A DNA stretch of 64,000 bases from contig NZ_CP028858.1 of the NCBI RefSeq assembly GCF_003058365.1, positions 1,488,001 through 1,552,000 of the forward strand. The letters are read 5' to 3'. A program made the translations under genes and the position numbers. Source of the DNA: Halococcoides cellulosivorans. Lineage in GTDB: Archaea > Halobacteriota > Halobacteria > Halobacteriales > Haloarculaceae. This document shows positions 32,938-41,116 of the stretch, piece after piece (position 1 is the first letter of the stretch; every line of letters starts with the position of its first letter). The notes below the pieces were generated by a model, which was given only the letters and a program-made list of their open reading frames with translations, was not told the origin of the DNA and made no database searches.

Positions 32938-33684
32938 CTAGCCGAGACGGTCGTAGTCGTCTTGCTGGGAGCGCCAGTAGTAGATGCCGCCCACGAGTGC
33001 GAAGATCACGAGGAGCGCGACGACCCCGATCGCGACGTTGCGCATCATCTGGCCCTGTTGGGCCCCGCTCCGTGCGCTGTCCGCCAGGCTCTGGGCGTTC
33101 TCGAAGTTCGCGTTCTCGAACGACGAGACCGCACCCTGGAAGTCGCTGCCAGCGGCGCCGGCATCGGCGGCAGCGTCGATCGCGTCGCGCGCATCCGAAC
33201 TCTCGGCGGTGTAGTGGTGGATCTCGTCGGCGTACAGTTCGTTCTCGTTCTGGCCGGTGACCGAGGTCAACTCGATCGCGGTGAACGTCTGGGCCGGATC
33301 GTAGCTGTACTCCTCGACCGCGGGAACGGTCCCGGTGATCGAGACGATCACGCGCTCGTAGTTCTGATCGCCCGCGATCTCGGCCTCGAAGGACTGACTC
33401 CCCTCGACGAACGAGGTGTCACTCTCGCCGCTGGGTTTGACCATCTCGATGTCCCAGCCGGTGACGTTTTCGAGTTCGGTCGTCCCGTTGAGCGTCCAGC
33501 TGGTCGAATCGGAGTACAGCTCCGTGATCTCGTATTCGATCGTGACTTCAGTCCCGACTTCGGCCTCGTCGGGGCCCTGTGACTCTTCGATGGTGACCGC
33601 CGCGGCGGTTCCGACCGCGGACAGCGCGACGATCACGACCGCCAGCAGGGCGAGCCCTTCAGAACAACGGATCGAGTTCATCAT
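32938..33684 (-). CDS. Uncharacterised membrane-anchored protein overlapping cetZ
   Basis: The 248-residue protein has an N-terminal signal or transmembrane segment (LALLAVVIVALSAVGTAAAV), then an acidic, beta-rich extracellular region (~35-170). A helical stalk rich in Ala/Asp (~170-215) is followed by a C-terminal transmembrane helix (VAIGVVALLVIFALVGGIYY) and the short cytoplasmic tail WRSQQDDYDRLG. No known family is recognised. Its first 26 bases lie inside the 3' end of cetZ in another frame, so translation should be coupled. A membrane partner for CetZ is a reasonable inference. Confidence 0.85.
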   Translation of the reverse strand: MMNSIRCSEGLALLAVVIVALSAVGTAAAVTIEESQGPDEAEVGTEVTIEYEITELYSDSTSWTLNGTTELENVTGWDIEMVKPSGESDTSFVEGSQSFEAEIAGDQNYERVIVSITGTVPAVEEYSYDPAQTFTAIELTSVTGQNENELYADEIHHYTAESSDARDAIDAAADAGAAGSDFQGAVSSFENANFENAQSLADSARSGAQQGQMMRNVAIGVVALLVIFALVGGIYYWRSQQDDYDRLG

Positions 33685-34834
33685 CGTCGTCTTCCACCAG
33701 TTGTTCCAAGTGCTCTTCGCTTTCGGCCCGGATCTCGTCGATGTTGTCCTGGGCCTCGATCGCCACCTGCTGGAGTTCCTTGATCCGCGGAACGTTGTGA
33801 ACGCCGCTCAGCAGGATGACCGACGCGACGAATCCCGAGTCCGAGACGGGGTAGTCGCCACCGCGGACCTCCATCGATCCGGTCTGCTCTTCGAGCCATT
33901 TGCGCCCGCGCTCGATCCCCTTCCGATTGAGGTGCCTGGGTGGGCCAGAGAGGACGAGCAGCGCACGCTCGGCCCCGGTGATCTCACAGGGCAGCGTCAA
34001 CCGACCGAGCGCGGCCTTCCGGACGAGCGACGTGATGCGATTCGTCGTGTTCGCCGAATCCATGCTGTCCTCGCCCTCGCCGGTGATCTTCGAGAGCAGG
34101 CCGTTGGAACTCTGAGCCTCGACTTCCTCGGCGGCGTAGCCGACCGTCGAGACGCCACCGCTCGCGAGGGTGTTGATGATCTCACTGCTGTCGACGACGC
34201 TCTCTGCGACTTCACCGTGAGATTCCACCTCGCCCGCACCGAACAGGATGCCGAAGCGTGTCACGATCTCGTCGTTGATCTGTTCGTAGCCCGATTCGAC
34301 GGACTCGCCAGTCTTGCGCCAGGCGTCGTTGTCGAACACGAGGAGGTTGTCGACCTCACGGACGAACGTCTGGAACGATCGGGCGGCGTTGAGAGTGTAG
34401 ATCCCACCTTCGTCGCTGCCCGGGAGCACGCCGAGTCCGTAGACGGGTTCGGTGTAGATCCGCTTGAGGTGTTTCGCCAGCACGGGCGACCCACCCGATC
34501 CCGTCCCGCCGCCGAGACCGGCGACGATCATGAACGCGTCGACCTCGTGGACCGGAATGTTGTCGACCGCGCCCTGGATCTCGTCGATGTCCTCCTCAGC
34601 GATCTCCGCGCCGAGTTCGTTGTCCGCGCCGACGCCGTGCCCCTTTACGCGGGCCTGCCCGATGAGGACGCGATTCTCCTCGGGAACGCGTTCTAACCCC
34701 ATCAGGTCGGCTTTGGCCGTGTTGACCGCGACGGCCGAGCGGACGATGTTGCTCCCAGTTCGCTCGTCGTATTCGAGGAACTTGTCGACGATCTTCCCGC
34801 CGGCCTGGCCGAAGCCGATCATCGCCAGTTTCAT
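33659..34834 (-). CDS. cetZ: CetZ, tubulin/FtsZ-superfamily cytoskeletal protein
   Basis: The 391-residue GTPase has the N-terminal loop IGFGQAGGKIVDKF and the tubulin signature VAGLGGGTGSGGSP (about residues 104-117). NNLLVFDNDAW-type T5/T6 regions include VREVDNLLVFDNDAWRK, and the T7-containing C-terminal domain follows. CetZ proteins control haloarchaeal cell shape and motility. The tail (EEHLEQLVEDDDDELDPLF) is acidic and overlaps the next gene by 26 bp. Which CetZ paralogue this is cannot be decided by eye. The start ATG has a clean AT-rich promoter upstream. Confidence 0.94.
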   Translation of the reverse strand: MKLAMIGFGQAGGKIVDKFLEYDERTGSNIVRSAVAVNTAKADLMGLERVPEENRVLIGQARVKGHGVGADNELGAEIAEEDIDEIQGAVDNIPVHEVDAFMIVAGLGGGTGSGGSPVLAKHLKRIYTEPVYGLGVLPGSDEGGIYTLNAARSFQTFVREVDNLLVFDNDAWRKTGESVESGYEQINDEIVTRFGILFGAGEVESHGEVAESVVDSSEIINTLASGGVSTVGYAAEEVEAQSSNGLLSKITGEGEDSMDSANTTNRITSLVRKAALGRLTLPCEITGAERALLVLSGPPRHLNRKGIERGRKWLEEQTGSMEVRGGDYPVSDSGFVASVILLSGVHNVPRIKELQQVAIEAQDNIDEIRAESEEHLEQLVEDDDDELDPLF

Positions 34835-34854
34835 GCTAGATGCTCACGTTCCAA

Positions 34855-34886
34855 GACACAAGTATTCAGCGCATAAATTTTGTGTC
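34855..34886 (-). promoter_or_regulatory. Dyad flanking a TATA-like element upstream of cetZ
   Basis: GACACAA (34855-34861) and TTGTGTC (34880-34886) are perfect 7-base inverted arms 18 bp apart. The space between holds AT-rich ATAAATTT (34873-34880), a TATA candidate on the minus strand about 40-47 bp before the ATG. A symmetric regulator could bind here. Confidence 0.4.
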
Positions 34887-34998
34887 CCTCCTCTCAGACC
34901 TGAAAACTGGGATCGGTCACCGTCCTGCGGTGGTCTCGCGACGAATAGACGAGCGTCTGGGGATGCCGTACGTGAGTGGCCGTCGAATTCCCGCCGCC

Positions 34999-36309
34999 TC
35001 AGTCGGGCAATCGATCACGGATCGCCGCCAGATCCGGCGGACTGGCGTGTTCTGCGACCCGGTATCCGGCGAGCCCGACGAGCATGAAGGTGGCCCACGC
35101 TGCGGGCTGGAGGACGGGCGCGAACTGATAGAGGGTCTCCGCCCCCAGGTATCCCCCGTCTGGCTGGGTCGTCAGCTCCACGACGTACCGGTGGATGTGA
35201 ACGAAAAACACCGAGAGCACGGGAATCCAGGCGACCCCGTCGGGGCGATCGAGTTCGTTCGCGAGCAGCACGATCGCCGGAACGATCAGGACGATGAGGT
35301 CCTGACTCTCCGATTTCGGGGCCAACAACGGGATCGCCGCGACGCCGAGTGCGAACGTGGCGTGCCGCGCGCTGACGGCATCGGCGTCGCGAGCCGCGAG
35401 CGTCAGCCCGATCACCGAGAGGATACCCAGGATCTTGACGTGGAGGGCGTACCCACCGAGCAGATACATCGGAGCGTAGGCCGCCGAGGCGTCCCAGGCG
35501 TACGGCGGCATGCCCTCGCCCCATCCCTTCCCCCACGTGATCACGTCGAGATACTGGAGGTTCTGATCGATGCCGAACAGAGTCAGCGACAGCAGACCCA
35601 GGGCCACGCCGGCCGTCATCGCCCCTGCGAAGCGCTCCCGATCGCGGAGCAGATGGGCCCCAGAGGTCGCGAAAAACAGCTTGAGACTGCTTCCAAGCGT
35701 CGTGAACGCACCGCTGGCGAACTTGAACCAGTCTCGCGTCCGCTCGCTCACCGCGCGGTCCTCGTACAGCGACCGATCGGTCTCGGCGCGCTCCTGGAAA
35801 TAGAAGGCGAAGGCGAGAAACGCGGTGACGAACGTGGCCGTCTGGGCCCACCGGAAGTTTCGGATCGCCGGCTGGAACGCGAAGATCGCGATCAACAGTG
35901 CGAACCGCTCCCAGATCCGGAGCCGATAGCCGAGCGTGCGGGCCATCGCCTCGACCCCGACCCACAGGAAGACGATCGACGTGGCCCCGAACAGCATGGC
36001 GCCCGGTGTGAACCCCGTGGTCGCGAACGGCAGAAAGTACAGTGCCGTCACCGGCGGATAGAGGAACTCTCCGAAGTAGCCGCCGTCGTCCTGAGGGACG
36101 TACATGATCTGGCCCGACTGCCAGCGATCCAACGCCGTCGTATAGGCGCTGAAGTCGTTGAACGTGTAGGGAAGACCGATCTCCATCTGCTGGAGGAAAT
36201 GCTCGACCGGGAGCCAGCCGAGAAGGGTTACGATCGTCACGACGGAGATGGCGACGAACAGTGGTCGCTCACGCCGGTATTCCCAGAGGTGACCGAGGAT
36301 CGAAGCCAT
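34999..36309 (-). CDS. GT87/DUF2029-like polytopic membrane glycosyltransferase
   Basis: The 436-residue protein has about ten hydrophobic helices. The large first extracytoplasmic loop holds FNDFSAYTTALDRWQSGQIM and FGEFLYPPVTALYFLPF, the D-x-Y and F-Y-P-P pattern of GT87-type polyprenyl-phosphate-sugar transferases. Such enzymes add sugars from lipid carriers outside the cell, for example to glycolipids or glycoproteins. The acceptor is unknown. It appears to be a single-gene unit with its own AT-rich upstream region. Confidence 0.75.
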   Translation of the reverse strand: MASILGHLWEYRRERPLFVAISVVTIVTLLGWLPVEHFLQQMEIGLPYTFNDFSAYTTALDRWQSGQIMYVPQDDGGYFGEFLYPPVTALYFLPFATTGFTPGAMLFGATSIVFLWVGVEAMARTLGYRLRIWERFALLIAIFAFQPAIRNFRWAQTATFVTAFLAFAFYFQERAETDRSLYEDRAVSERTRDWFKFASGAFTTLGSSLKLFFATSGAHLLRDRERFAGAMTAGVALGLLSLTLFGIDQNLQYLDVITWGKGWGEGMPPYAWDASAAYAPMYLLGGYALHVKILGILSVIGLTLAARDADAVSARHATFALGVAAIPLLAPKSESQDLIVLIVPAIVLLANELDRPDGVAWIPVLSVFFVHIHRYVVELTTQPDGGYLGAETLYQFAPVLQPAAWATFMLVGLAGYRVAEHASPPDLAAIRDRLPD

Positions 36310-36391
36310 TATTTGATATCTAACGATCGAGAAAAAAGATCTGACGGAACGCCGACGGTCGACGACCGAGCGGCCACCACCGCGCGAGGGC

Positions 36392-37264
36392 TCACCGGCG
36401 GTCGAGATACGCCTCGACAGTCGTCAACTCACCAGGTTCGAGGTCGAACGCCGCGATGTCGTTGTCCCGTGTCACGTTGTCGGACTGCAAGGAGCGGTAC
36501 TGATCGAGGCCCATCGGAGCGCCGGGGACCGCGTCAGCGATCGAGAGGCCGATTTTCGCGAGCGCCATCGGAATCGGAACGACGTGGGTCCGCCGCAGGA
36601 GGCGCGCCAGCGCCGCGAGCGAGAGGCGCTCGGGGCCACCGATCTCGTAGGTCTCGCCCGCGCGATCGTCGTCGAGCACACAGTCCGCGAGAATCGGCGC
36701 CAGATCCTCGACCCAGATCGGTTGGAACTGCATGCGGCCGCCACCGGGCAGCGGCGCGATGCCGGGCGGCGTAATCCGCTTCGTGAACGCGAGGAACTCA
36801 CCGCCCGCGCCGAAGACGACCGAGGGGCGGACGATCACCCAATCGCGATCGGACTCCCGGACGGCGGTCTCGGCGCGCCCTTTCGCGCGGAGGTAGGCGG
36901 TCGCGCCGTCGGGGTCGGCCCCGAGCGCACTCATCTGGACGAACCGATCGACGTCGGCCGCGGCGGCCGCCGCGAGCAGCGTCTCGGTCCCGCCGACGTG
37001 GATGCGCTCGTGGGCCGTCGCGCCGCCTCGTGGGGTGCGCAGCGGTGAGAGCGCGACGAGGTTGACGACTGCGTCTCGCCCCTCGGTAGCGGGCTCCACA
37101 CTCGACGGGTCGGTCACGTCCGCCGCGACCGTCTCGACGCCGTCGGACAGGACGCTCGGGTCGGGGTCGCGAGCCAGCGCCGCGACGTCGTGCCCGCGCT
37201 CTGCGAGGACTGTACACAGGTGGCGACCGATGAACCCGTCGCCACCGGCGACGAGGACGTTCAT
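36392..37264 (-). CDS. NAD(P)-binding epimerase/dehydratase-like (NDUFA9-type atypical SDR)
   Basis: The 290-residue protein has the Rossmann motif VLVAGGDGFIGRHLC at the N-terminus and VNLVALSPLRT. The catalytic-type region has AYLRAKGRAETAVR, with YxxxK-like Tyr/Lys. It also contains VIVRPSVVFGAGGEFL, FQPIWVEDLA and TYEIGGPERLSL. It resembles NDUFA9-type or nucleotide-sugar-epimerase relatives that bind NAD(P)H without proven epimerase activity. Start at 37264 (MNVLVAGGDG) is clear; the sequence upstream is a repeat-rich spacer. Confidence 0.88.
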   Translation of the reverse strand: MNVLVAGGDGFIGRHLCTVLAERGHDVAALARDPDPSVLSDGVETVAADVTDPSSVEPATEGRDAVVNLVALSPLRTPRGGATAHERIHVGGTETLLAAAAAADVDRFVQMSALGADPDGATAYLRAKGRAETAVRESDRDWVIVRPSVVFGAGGEFLAFTKRITPPGIAPLPGGGRMQFQPIWVEDLAPILADCVLDDDRAGETYEIGGPERLSLAALARLLRRTHVVPIPMALAKIGLSIADAVPGAPMGLDQYRSLQSDNVTRDNDIAAFDLEPGELTTVEAYLDRR

Positions 37265-37558
37265 GCCCGAGGTGACTGCCGGGCTGAAGATAAGGCTGCC
37301 GGCGACTGCGATCGGCTTCGGCGCTCGGCGGGCCGGGGGCCGGGACCGAGTCGCCGGTGAGCAGGCAAGCGAGCCACTCGCCGGTGGGCAAGCGATCCAG
37401 TCGCCGGTCGGCAGGCCAGCCAATCTTCGGTGAGCAGGCGGGCGATCCACGCGATTAAGTGGCCGGCTCACCTCCGACCGATCGATGACTGGGCAGGCCC
37501 TGGCCCACGCGTGGTCACCCCCCGGCACGCGTGCCCCTCGGTCCGGAGGCGATCGGTG
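37265..37558. other. 294-bp spacer between epimerase-like gene and rfcL
   Basis: I see no gene here. It holds the degenerate tandem repeat at 37349-37448, a GC-rich first part, and at 37450-37465 the less GC-rich GCGATTAAGTGGC that may be a promoter element for rfcL. Both flanking genes point outward, so both promoters should lie here. Confidence 0.6.
37349..37448. repeat. Four degenerate ~25-bp tandem repeats
   Basis: Four imperfect copies occur at 37349-37375, 37376-37398, 37399-37422 and 37423-37448. Each starts A-G/C/T-TCGCCGGT or ATCTTCGGT, followed by GAGCAGGCAAGCGA-like or GGGCAAGCGATCC-like sequence. Unit lengths are 27, 23, 24 and 26 bp. The copies are not identical and there are no spacers, so it is not a CRISPR array. 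Confidence 0.7.
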
Positions 37559-39007
37559 ATGGCCGACTGGACCGAGCGGTATCGCCCCACGACCCTCGAC
37601 GAGATCCGGGGCAACGACTCGGCCGTTGCCGATCTCCGAGAGTGGGCCGACACCTGGGACGATCACCGCGAAGCCGTCGTCGTTCACGGCTCGCCCGGCG
37701 TCGGCAAGACCTCCGCCGCGCACGCGCTGGCGAGCGACGAGGGCTGGCCGACCATCGAGTTGAACGCCTCGGACAGCCGCACGAAAGACGTGATCGAGCG
37801 CGTCGCGGGCGAAGCCGCCCGCAGCGGCACGCTCACCGAGGGCGAGGCGGGCCGCCGACTCGTCGTCCTCGACGAGGCCGACAACCTCCACGGTAACGTC
37901 GACCGCGGCGGGACGCGCGCGATCACGAGTCTCGTCAAGGAAGCGGAACAGCCGATGGTGTTGATCGCCAACGAGTTCTACGACATGTCACAGGGCCTGC
38001 GGAACGCCTGCCGGGACATCGAGTTCCGCGACGTCGGCGCGCGATCGATCGAACCCGTCTTGCGTGACATCTGCCGGAAGGAGGGCCTGGAGTTCGACTC
38101 GGCCGCGATCGAGACGATCGCTGAGACCAACAGCGGCGACCTGCGCGGCGCGATCAAGGACCTCGAAAGCGCCGCCGAAGGGGCGAGTGCGGTCACCCTC
38201 GACCGCGTCGTCACGAGCGATCGCGACCGATCGGAGGGGATCTTCCCGTACATGGAGTCGCTGTTCAAAGAGTACGAGCCTCAAGAGGCACTCCAGAGTT
38301 CCTACGATGTCGACGAGACACCCGACGACCTGATCAACTGGATCGAGGACAACCTCCCCAAAGAGTACGAGGGCGACGCGCTCGCGAGTGCCTACGACTT
38401 TCTCGCGAGTGCCGATCGCTGGCTCGGCCGCGTCCAGGCCACCCAGAACTACTCGTTTTGGCGATACGCCGGCGACACCATGACCGCGGGCGTGGCGGCC
38501 GCCCGCGACGATTCCGGTGGCGGGTGGACCCGGTACGGCCCACCGAGTTACTGGTCGAAACTCGGGCGGACCAGCGGGACGCGCGCGACACGCGATGCGA
38601 TCGCCCGGTCGATCGCTCACGTCGAAGGCGTCAGCCAGGCGACCGCGCGCCGAGAGGTCGTCCCCTTCCTCGCGGCGATGACCCACCACTGCCGGAATCG
38701 CGATCTGACCGTCGCGATGGCCGCCCGCTACGACATGGACGAACCCCAGGTCGCCTTTGTCACCGGCAGCGGGAAAGACACCAACAAGGTCAGCGATATC
38801 GTCGACGACGCCGTAGCGATGCGTGGCGATCCCGACGAGGACGCCCAGCGCGTCGCATCGACCGACACGGGGACCGACTCGGCCCCCCAGACCGCATCGA
38901 CGACGGCGACCGAGTCGGACGGTTCGGCCGACGCCGAGGGGTCGGCCGACGCCAACGACGAAAACGGGGCCGACGACAGCCAGACCGGACTGGGCGATTT
39001 CACCTGA
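37559..39007 (+). CDS. rfcL: RfcL, replication factor C large subunit (clamp loader)
   Basis: The 482-residue AAA+ protein starts MADWTERYRPTTLDEIRGND. It has Walker A GSPGVGKTS (about 44-52), Walker B VVLDEADN, a conserved ELNASDSRT, and sensor-type DLRGAIKDLE. The Asp/Ser/Thr-rich C-terminal ~75 residues end QTGLGDFT, a PCNA-interacting (PIP-like) tail. With RfcS subunits it loads the sliding clamp at primer ends. Translation from upstream in-frame codons is unlikely because of arginine-rich composition. Confidence 0.95.
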   Translation: MADWTERYRPTTLDEIRGNDSAVADLREWADTWDDHREAVVVHGSPGVGKTSAAHALASDEGWPTIELNASDSRTKDVIERVAGEAARSGTLTEGEAGRRLVVLDEADNLHGNVDRGGTRAITSLVKEAEQPMVLIANEFYDMSQGLRNACRDIEFRDVGARSIEPVLRDICRKEGLEFDSAAIETIAETNSGDLRGAIKDLESAAEGASAVTLDRVVTSDRDRSEGIFPYMESLFKEYEPQEALQSSYDVDETPDDLINWIEDNLPKEYEGDALASAYDFLASADRWLGRVQATQNYSFWRYAGDTMTAGVAAARDDSGGGWTRYGPPSYWSKLGRTSGTRATRDAIARSIAHVEGVSQATARREVVPFLAAMTHHCRNRDLTVAMAARYDMDEPQVAFVTGSGKDTNKVSDIVDDAVAMRGDPDEDAQRVASTDTGTDSAPQTASTTATESDGSADAEGSADANDENGADDSQTGLGDFT

Positions 39008-39062
39008 TCGCCGCCGCTCCGACCGACCGGATTTAAGCCGCGGGCGGTCGGAGCGTCGACCG

Positions 39063-39710
39063 ATGAGTACGACAGCCGCGGTCGACACGACCGACGCCGA
39101 ATCGTTCGACTGGCTCACGCTCGACGAGGACGAAGAGGTCCTCTGGGTGGGCGAACCCCACGTCGCGAGCATCGTCCCCGCGCTCGCGATCGGGGTCGTC
39201 CTCGCCGTCATCCTGATCGGCATCCCGATCATCGTCGGCGCGTATCTCGGCCGCAAGAACACCGTCTTTCTGATGACGACCGACGGCCTGTATCACAAGA
39301 AAGGCATCCTCTCGCGAGACGTCCAGAAGATCGGCTTCGAGAAGATCCAGAACATCTCCTTTTCGCAGGGCGCACTCGGCGCGTCGATCGGATACGGCAC
39401 GGTCGACATCTCGACGGCAGGCGGCAGCGGCGTCGAGATGCAGTTCCGAGGCGTCGAGGACCCCAAATCGGTCCAGGAGCGCATCAACACCCGTATCCGG
39501 CGCGCCCAGGGCCGCGACCACGACGCCGACGAGGACTCATCCGAGGACGTCCTCGACGAGATCCTCACCGAGTTGCGAGCGATTCGCGCGGCGGTCGGGG
39601 GCGACCAGGGCGATCGTCCAGCCGACATCGCCGCTGGCGAGCAGCCCACGGGCGAGGAGGCGTGGGCGCCGAAAGACGATCGGGGGCCGACCGACCAGAG
39701 CGATGAGTGA
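39063..39710 (+). CDS. Membrane PH-domain (DUF304/bPH2) protein, first of pair
   Basis: The 215-residue protein has an N-terminal acidic stretch (LDEDEEVLWVGEPH) and a membrane hairpin (~37-60, SIVPALAIGVVLAVILIGIP). A bacterial-type PH domain (~65-150) follows, with FLMTTDGLYHKKGILSRDVQKI-like pattern (GLYHKKGILSRDVQ) and IQNISFSQG. The tail (~150-215) is acidic. The family's biochemical role is unknown. It overlaps the related gene at 39703 by 8 bp, so the two are likely to be partners. Confidence 0.88.
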   Translation: MSTTAAVDTTDAESFDWLTLDEDEEVLWVGEPHVASIVPALAIGVVLAVILIGIPIIVGAYLGRKNTVFLMTTDGLYHKKGILSRDVQKIGFEKIQNISFSQGALGASIGYGTVDISTAGGSGVEMQFRGVEDPKSVQERINTRIRRAQGRDHDADEDSSEDVLDEILTELRAIRAAVGGDQGDRPADIAAGEQPTGEEAWAPKDDRGPTDQSDE

Positions 39711-40329
39711 TGACGCTCGACCCGACTGGCTGCCCGCGACGGACGAACGACTCCAGTACGTCGGTGGCCCACGGACGAAGGCGGCGATCCCGGCGGGCCT
39801 GATCGGGGCCGCATTCGTCGTGATGGGCGTCGTCGGTCTGATCGCCCCCGGGCCGATCCCTCGGGCCTGGCCGTTCACGCTGGGCGCGCTCGGCGCGATC
39901 GGACTCGGGATCGCGATGCCAGTGTGGACGGTCCTGTGGCTGAAACACACCGGGTACGTCGTCACCGAGAGCGCGCTGTACACCAAGCGCGGTATTCTGG
40001 GCCGGACGGTCACCAGCGTCGGCTTCGAGACGATCCAGAACGTGAAGACGAGCCAGAGTGTCACCGGGCGACTGTTCGATCACGGCACGATCGCCGTCGA
40101 GACCGCCGGCAGCGGCGGGACCACGTCGATGGAGGGCGAGACCACCCCCGTCGGCCCCGAACTCGCCTTCAAATACGTGAACGACCCGCGATCGATTCAG
40201 CGGCTGATCGACACGAGCGCGACGGGTAGTGAGCGTTCGGACGACCGGATCCCCGGATCGACCACCCAGTGGCAGGCCGTGCTCGACGAGGTCCGCGCGT
40301 GGCGACGCGCGGTCGAGCAGTCACAGTGA
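39703..40329 (+). CDS. Membrane PH-domain (DUF304/bPH2) protein, second of pair
   Basis: The 208-residue paralogue of the preceding protein has ATDERLQYVGGPRTKAAIPA, two transmembrane helices (~28-75), and the PH domain with ALYTKRGILGRTVTSVGFET and IQNVKTSQS. It ends with a helical segment (WQAVLDEVRAWRRAVEQSQ). The motif spacing matches its neighbour closely, pointing to gene duplication. The 8-bp overlap implies coupled translation. Confidence 0.88.
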   Translation: MSDDARPDWLPATDERLQYVGGPRTKAAIPAGLIGAAFVVMGVVGLIAPGPIPRAWPFTLGALGAIGLGIAMPVWTVLWLKHTGYVVTESALYTKRGILGRTVTSVGFETIQNVKTSQSVTGRLFDHGTIAVETAGSGGTTSMEGETTPVGPELAFKYVNDPRSIQRLIDTSATGSERSDDRIPGSTTQWQAVLDEVRAWRRAVEQSQ

Positions 40330-40374
40330 GTGGGCCGGAGCGAGACGACGAGACCGTTCGCGCCGTCCCGCGCC

Positions 40375-41073
40375 TCAGAAGTCGATCTGTTCGCAGTCCT
40401 TCCAGAACCGCCCAGATGGCGATCCGGGCCGGAATCGCGACAGCCAGACCGGGGTCTCCGCGCCTTTTTCGGGCTCTCGGGGGGCTTCCTCGCCACCGAG
40501 GTCGGTCGCGACCCAGCCCGGATCGACCGAGTTCGCGATCAGCCCCTGATCGCCGTAGGTCCGGTCGAGTTCGACGGTGAGTGCGTTGATCCCTGCTTTC
40601 GACATCCGGTAGGCCGGCATTGCCGACTCGATCGGGTCGGTCAGAATCCCCACACCCGAGGAAACGTTGACGATCCGGCCGCCCGGTCGATCGAGCAGGT
40701 GTGGGAGTGCGTGTTTGGCGACCAGCGTCGGGCCACGGAGGTTCACGTCGAGCACGTGGTCGAACGCGTCGGCCTCCAGATCGACGACGCCGTCGCCCGT
40801 GCCGCCGACGCCGGCGTTGTTGACGACGATGTCGAGGCGGTCGTTGACCGCGACGATGTCCGCGATCGCGCTCTCGATCGTCGCCTCGTCGGTCACGTCG
40901 CATTCGACGGGCGTGACGCCCTCGGGCACATCGTTGTCAGTGTCGCGCACGCCGCCGTAGACCGTCGCCGTCAGGTCCACGAGGCCGGCAGCGATCTCGC
41001 GGCCGATCCCACGGTTCGCGCCGGTGACGAGTGCGACCTGTCCAGCGAGGTCGTCGTACAGTTCGGGTGCCAT
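40375..41073 (-). CDS. Short-chain dehydrogenase/reductase
   Basis: The 232-residue Rossmann-fold oxidoreductase has the cofactor motif TGANRGIGR (about 18-26), NNAGVGG, the catalytic Ser in NVSSGVGI and YxxxK as YRMSKAG. The Asp in CDVTDEAT contacts the adenine. Absence of a clear acidic residue after the second strand (GGVRDT) hints at NADPH preference, which is inference. It ends in CEQIDF. Substrate unknown. It is flanked by the PH pair (convergent) and a MutS-like gene (same strand, 43 bp away). Confidence 0.92.
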   Translation of the reverse strand: MAPELYDDLAGQVALVTGANRGIGREIAAGLVDLTATVYGGVRDTDNDVPEGVTPVECDVTDEATIESAIADIVAVNDRLDIVVNNAGVGGTGDGVVDLEADAFDHVLDVNLRGPTLVAKHALPHLLDRPGGRIVNVSSGVGILTDPIESAMPAYRMSKAGINALTVELDRTYGDQGLIANSVDPGWVATDLGGEEAPREPEKGAETPVWLSRFRPGSPSGRFWKDCEQIDF

Positions 41074-41116
41074 ACCGGGGAAAATAGTGGCGGTGGCTTG
41101 TGGATGGCGGTCTCGA

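Noticed and set aside
34840-36774. Long plus-strand frame (644 codons) opposite the GT87-like gene
   Set aside because: The minus-strand membrane protein has clear helices. The plus frame is His/Arg/Glu-rich with no domain.
37349-37448. CRISPR array
   Set aside because: Repeats are degenerate, directly adjacent without unique spacers, and there are only four. No cas genes are present.
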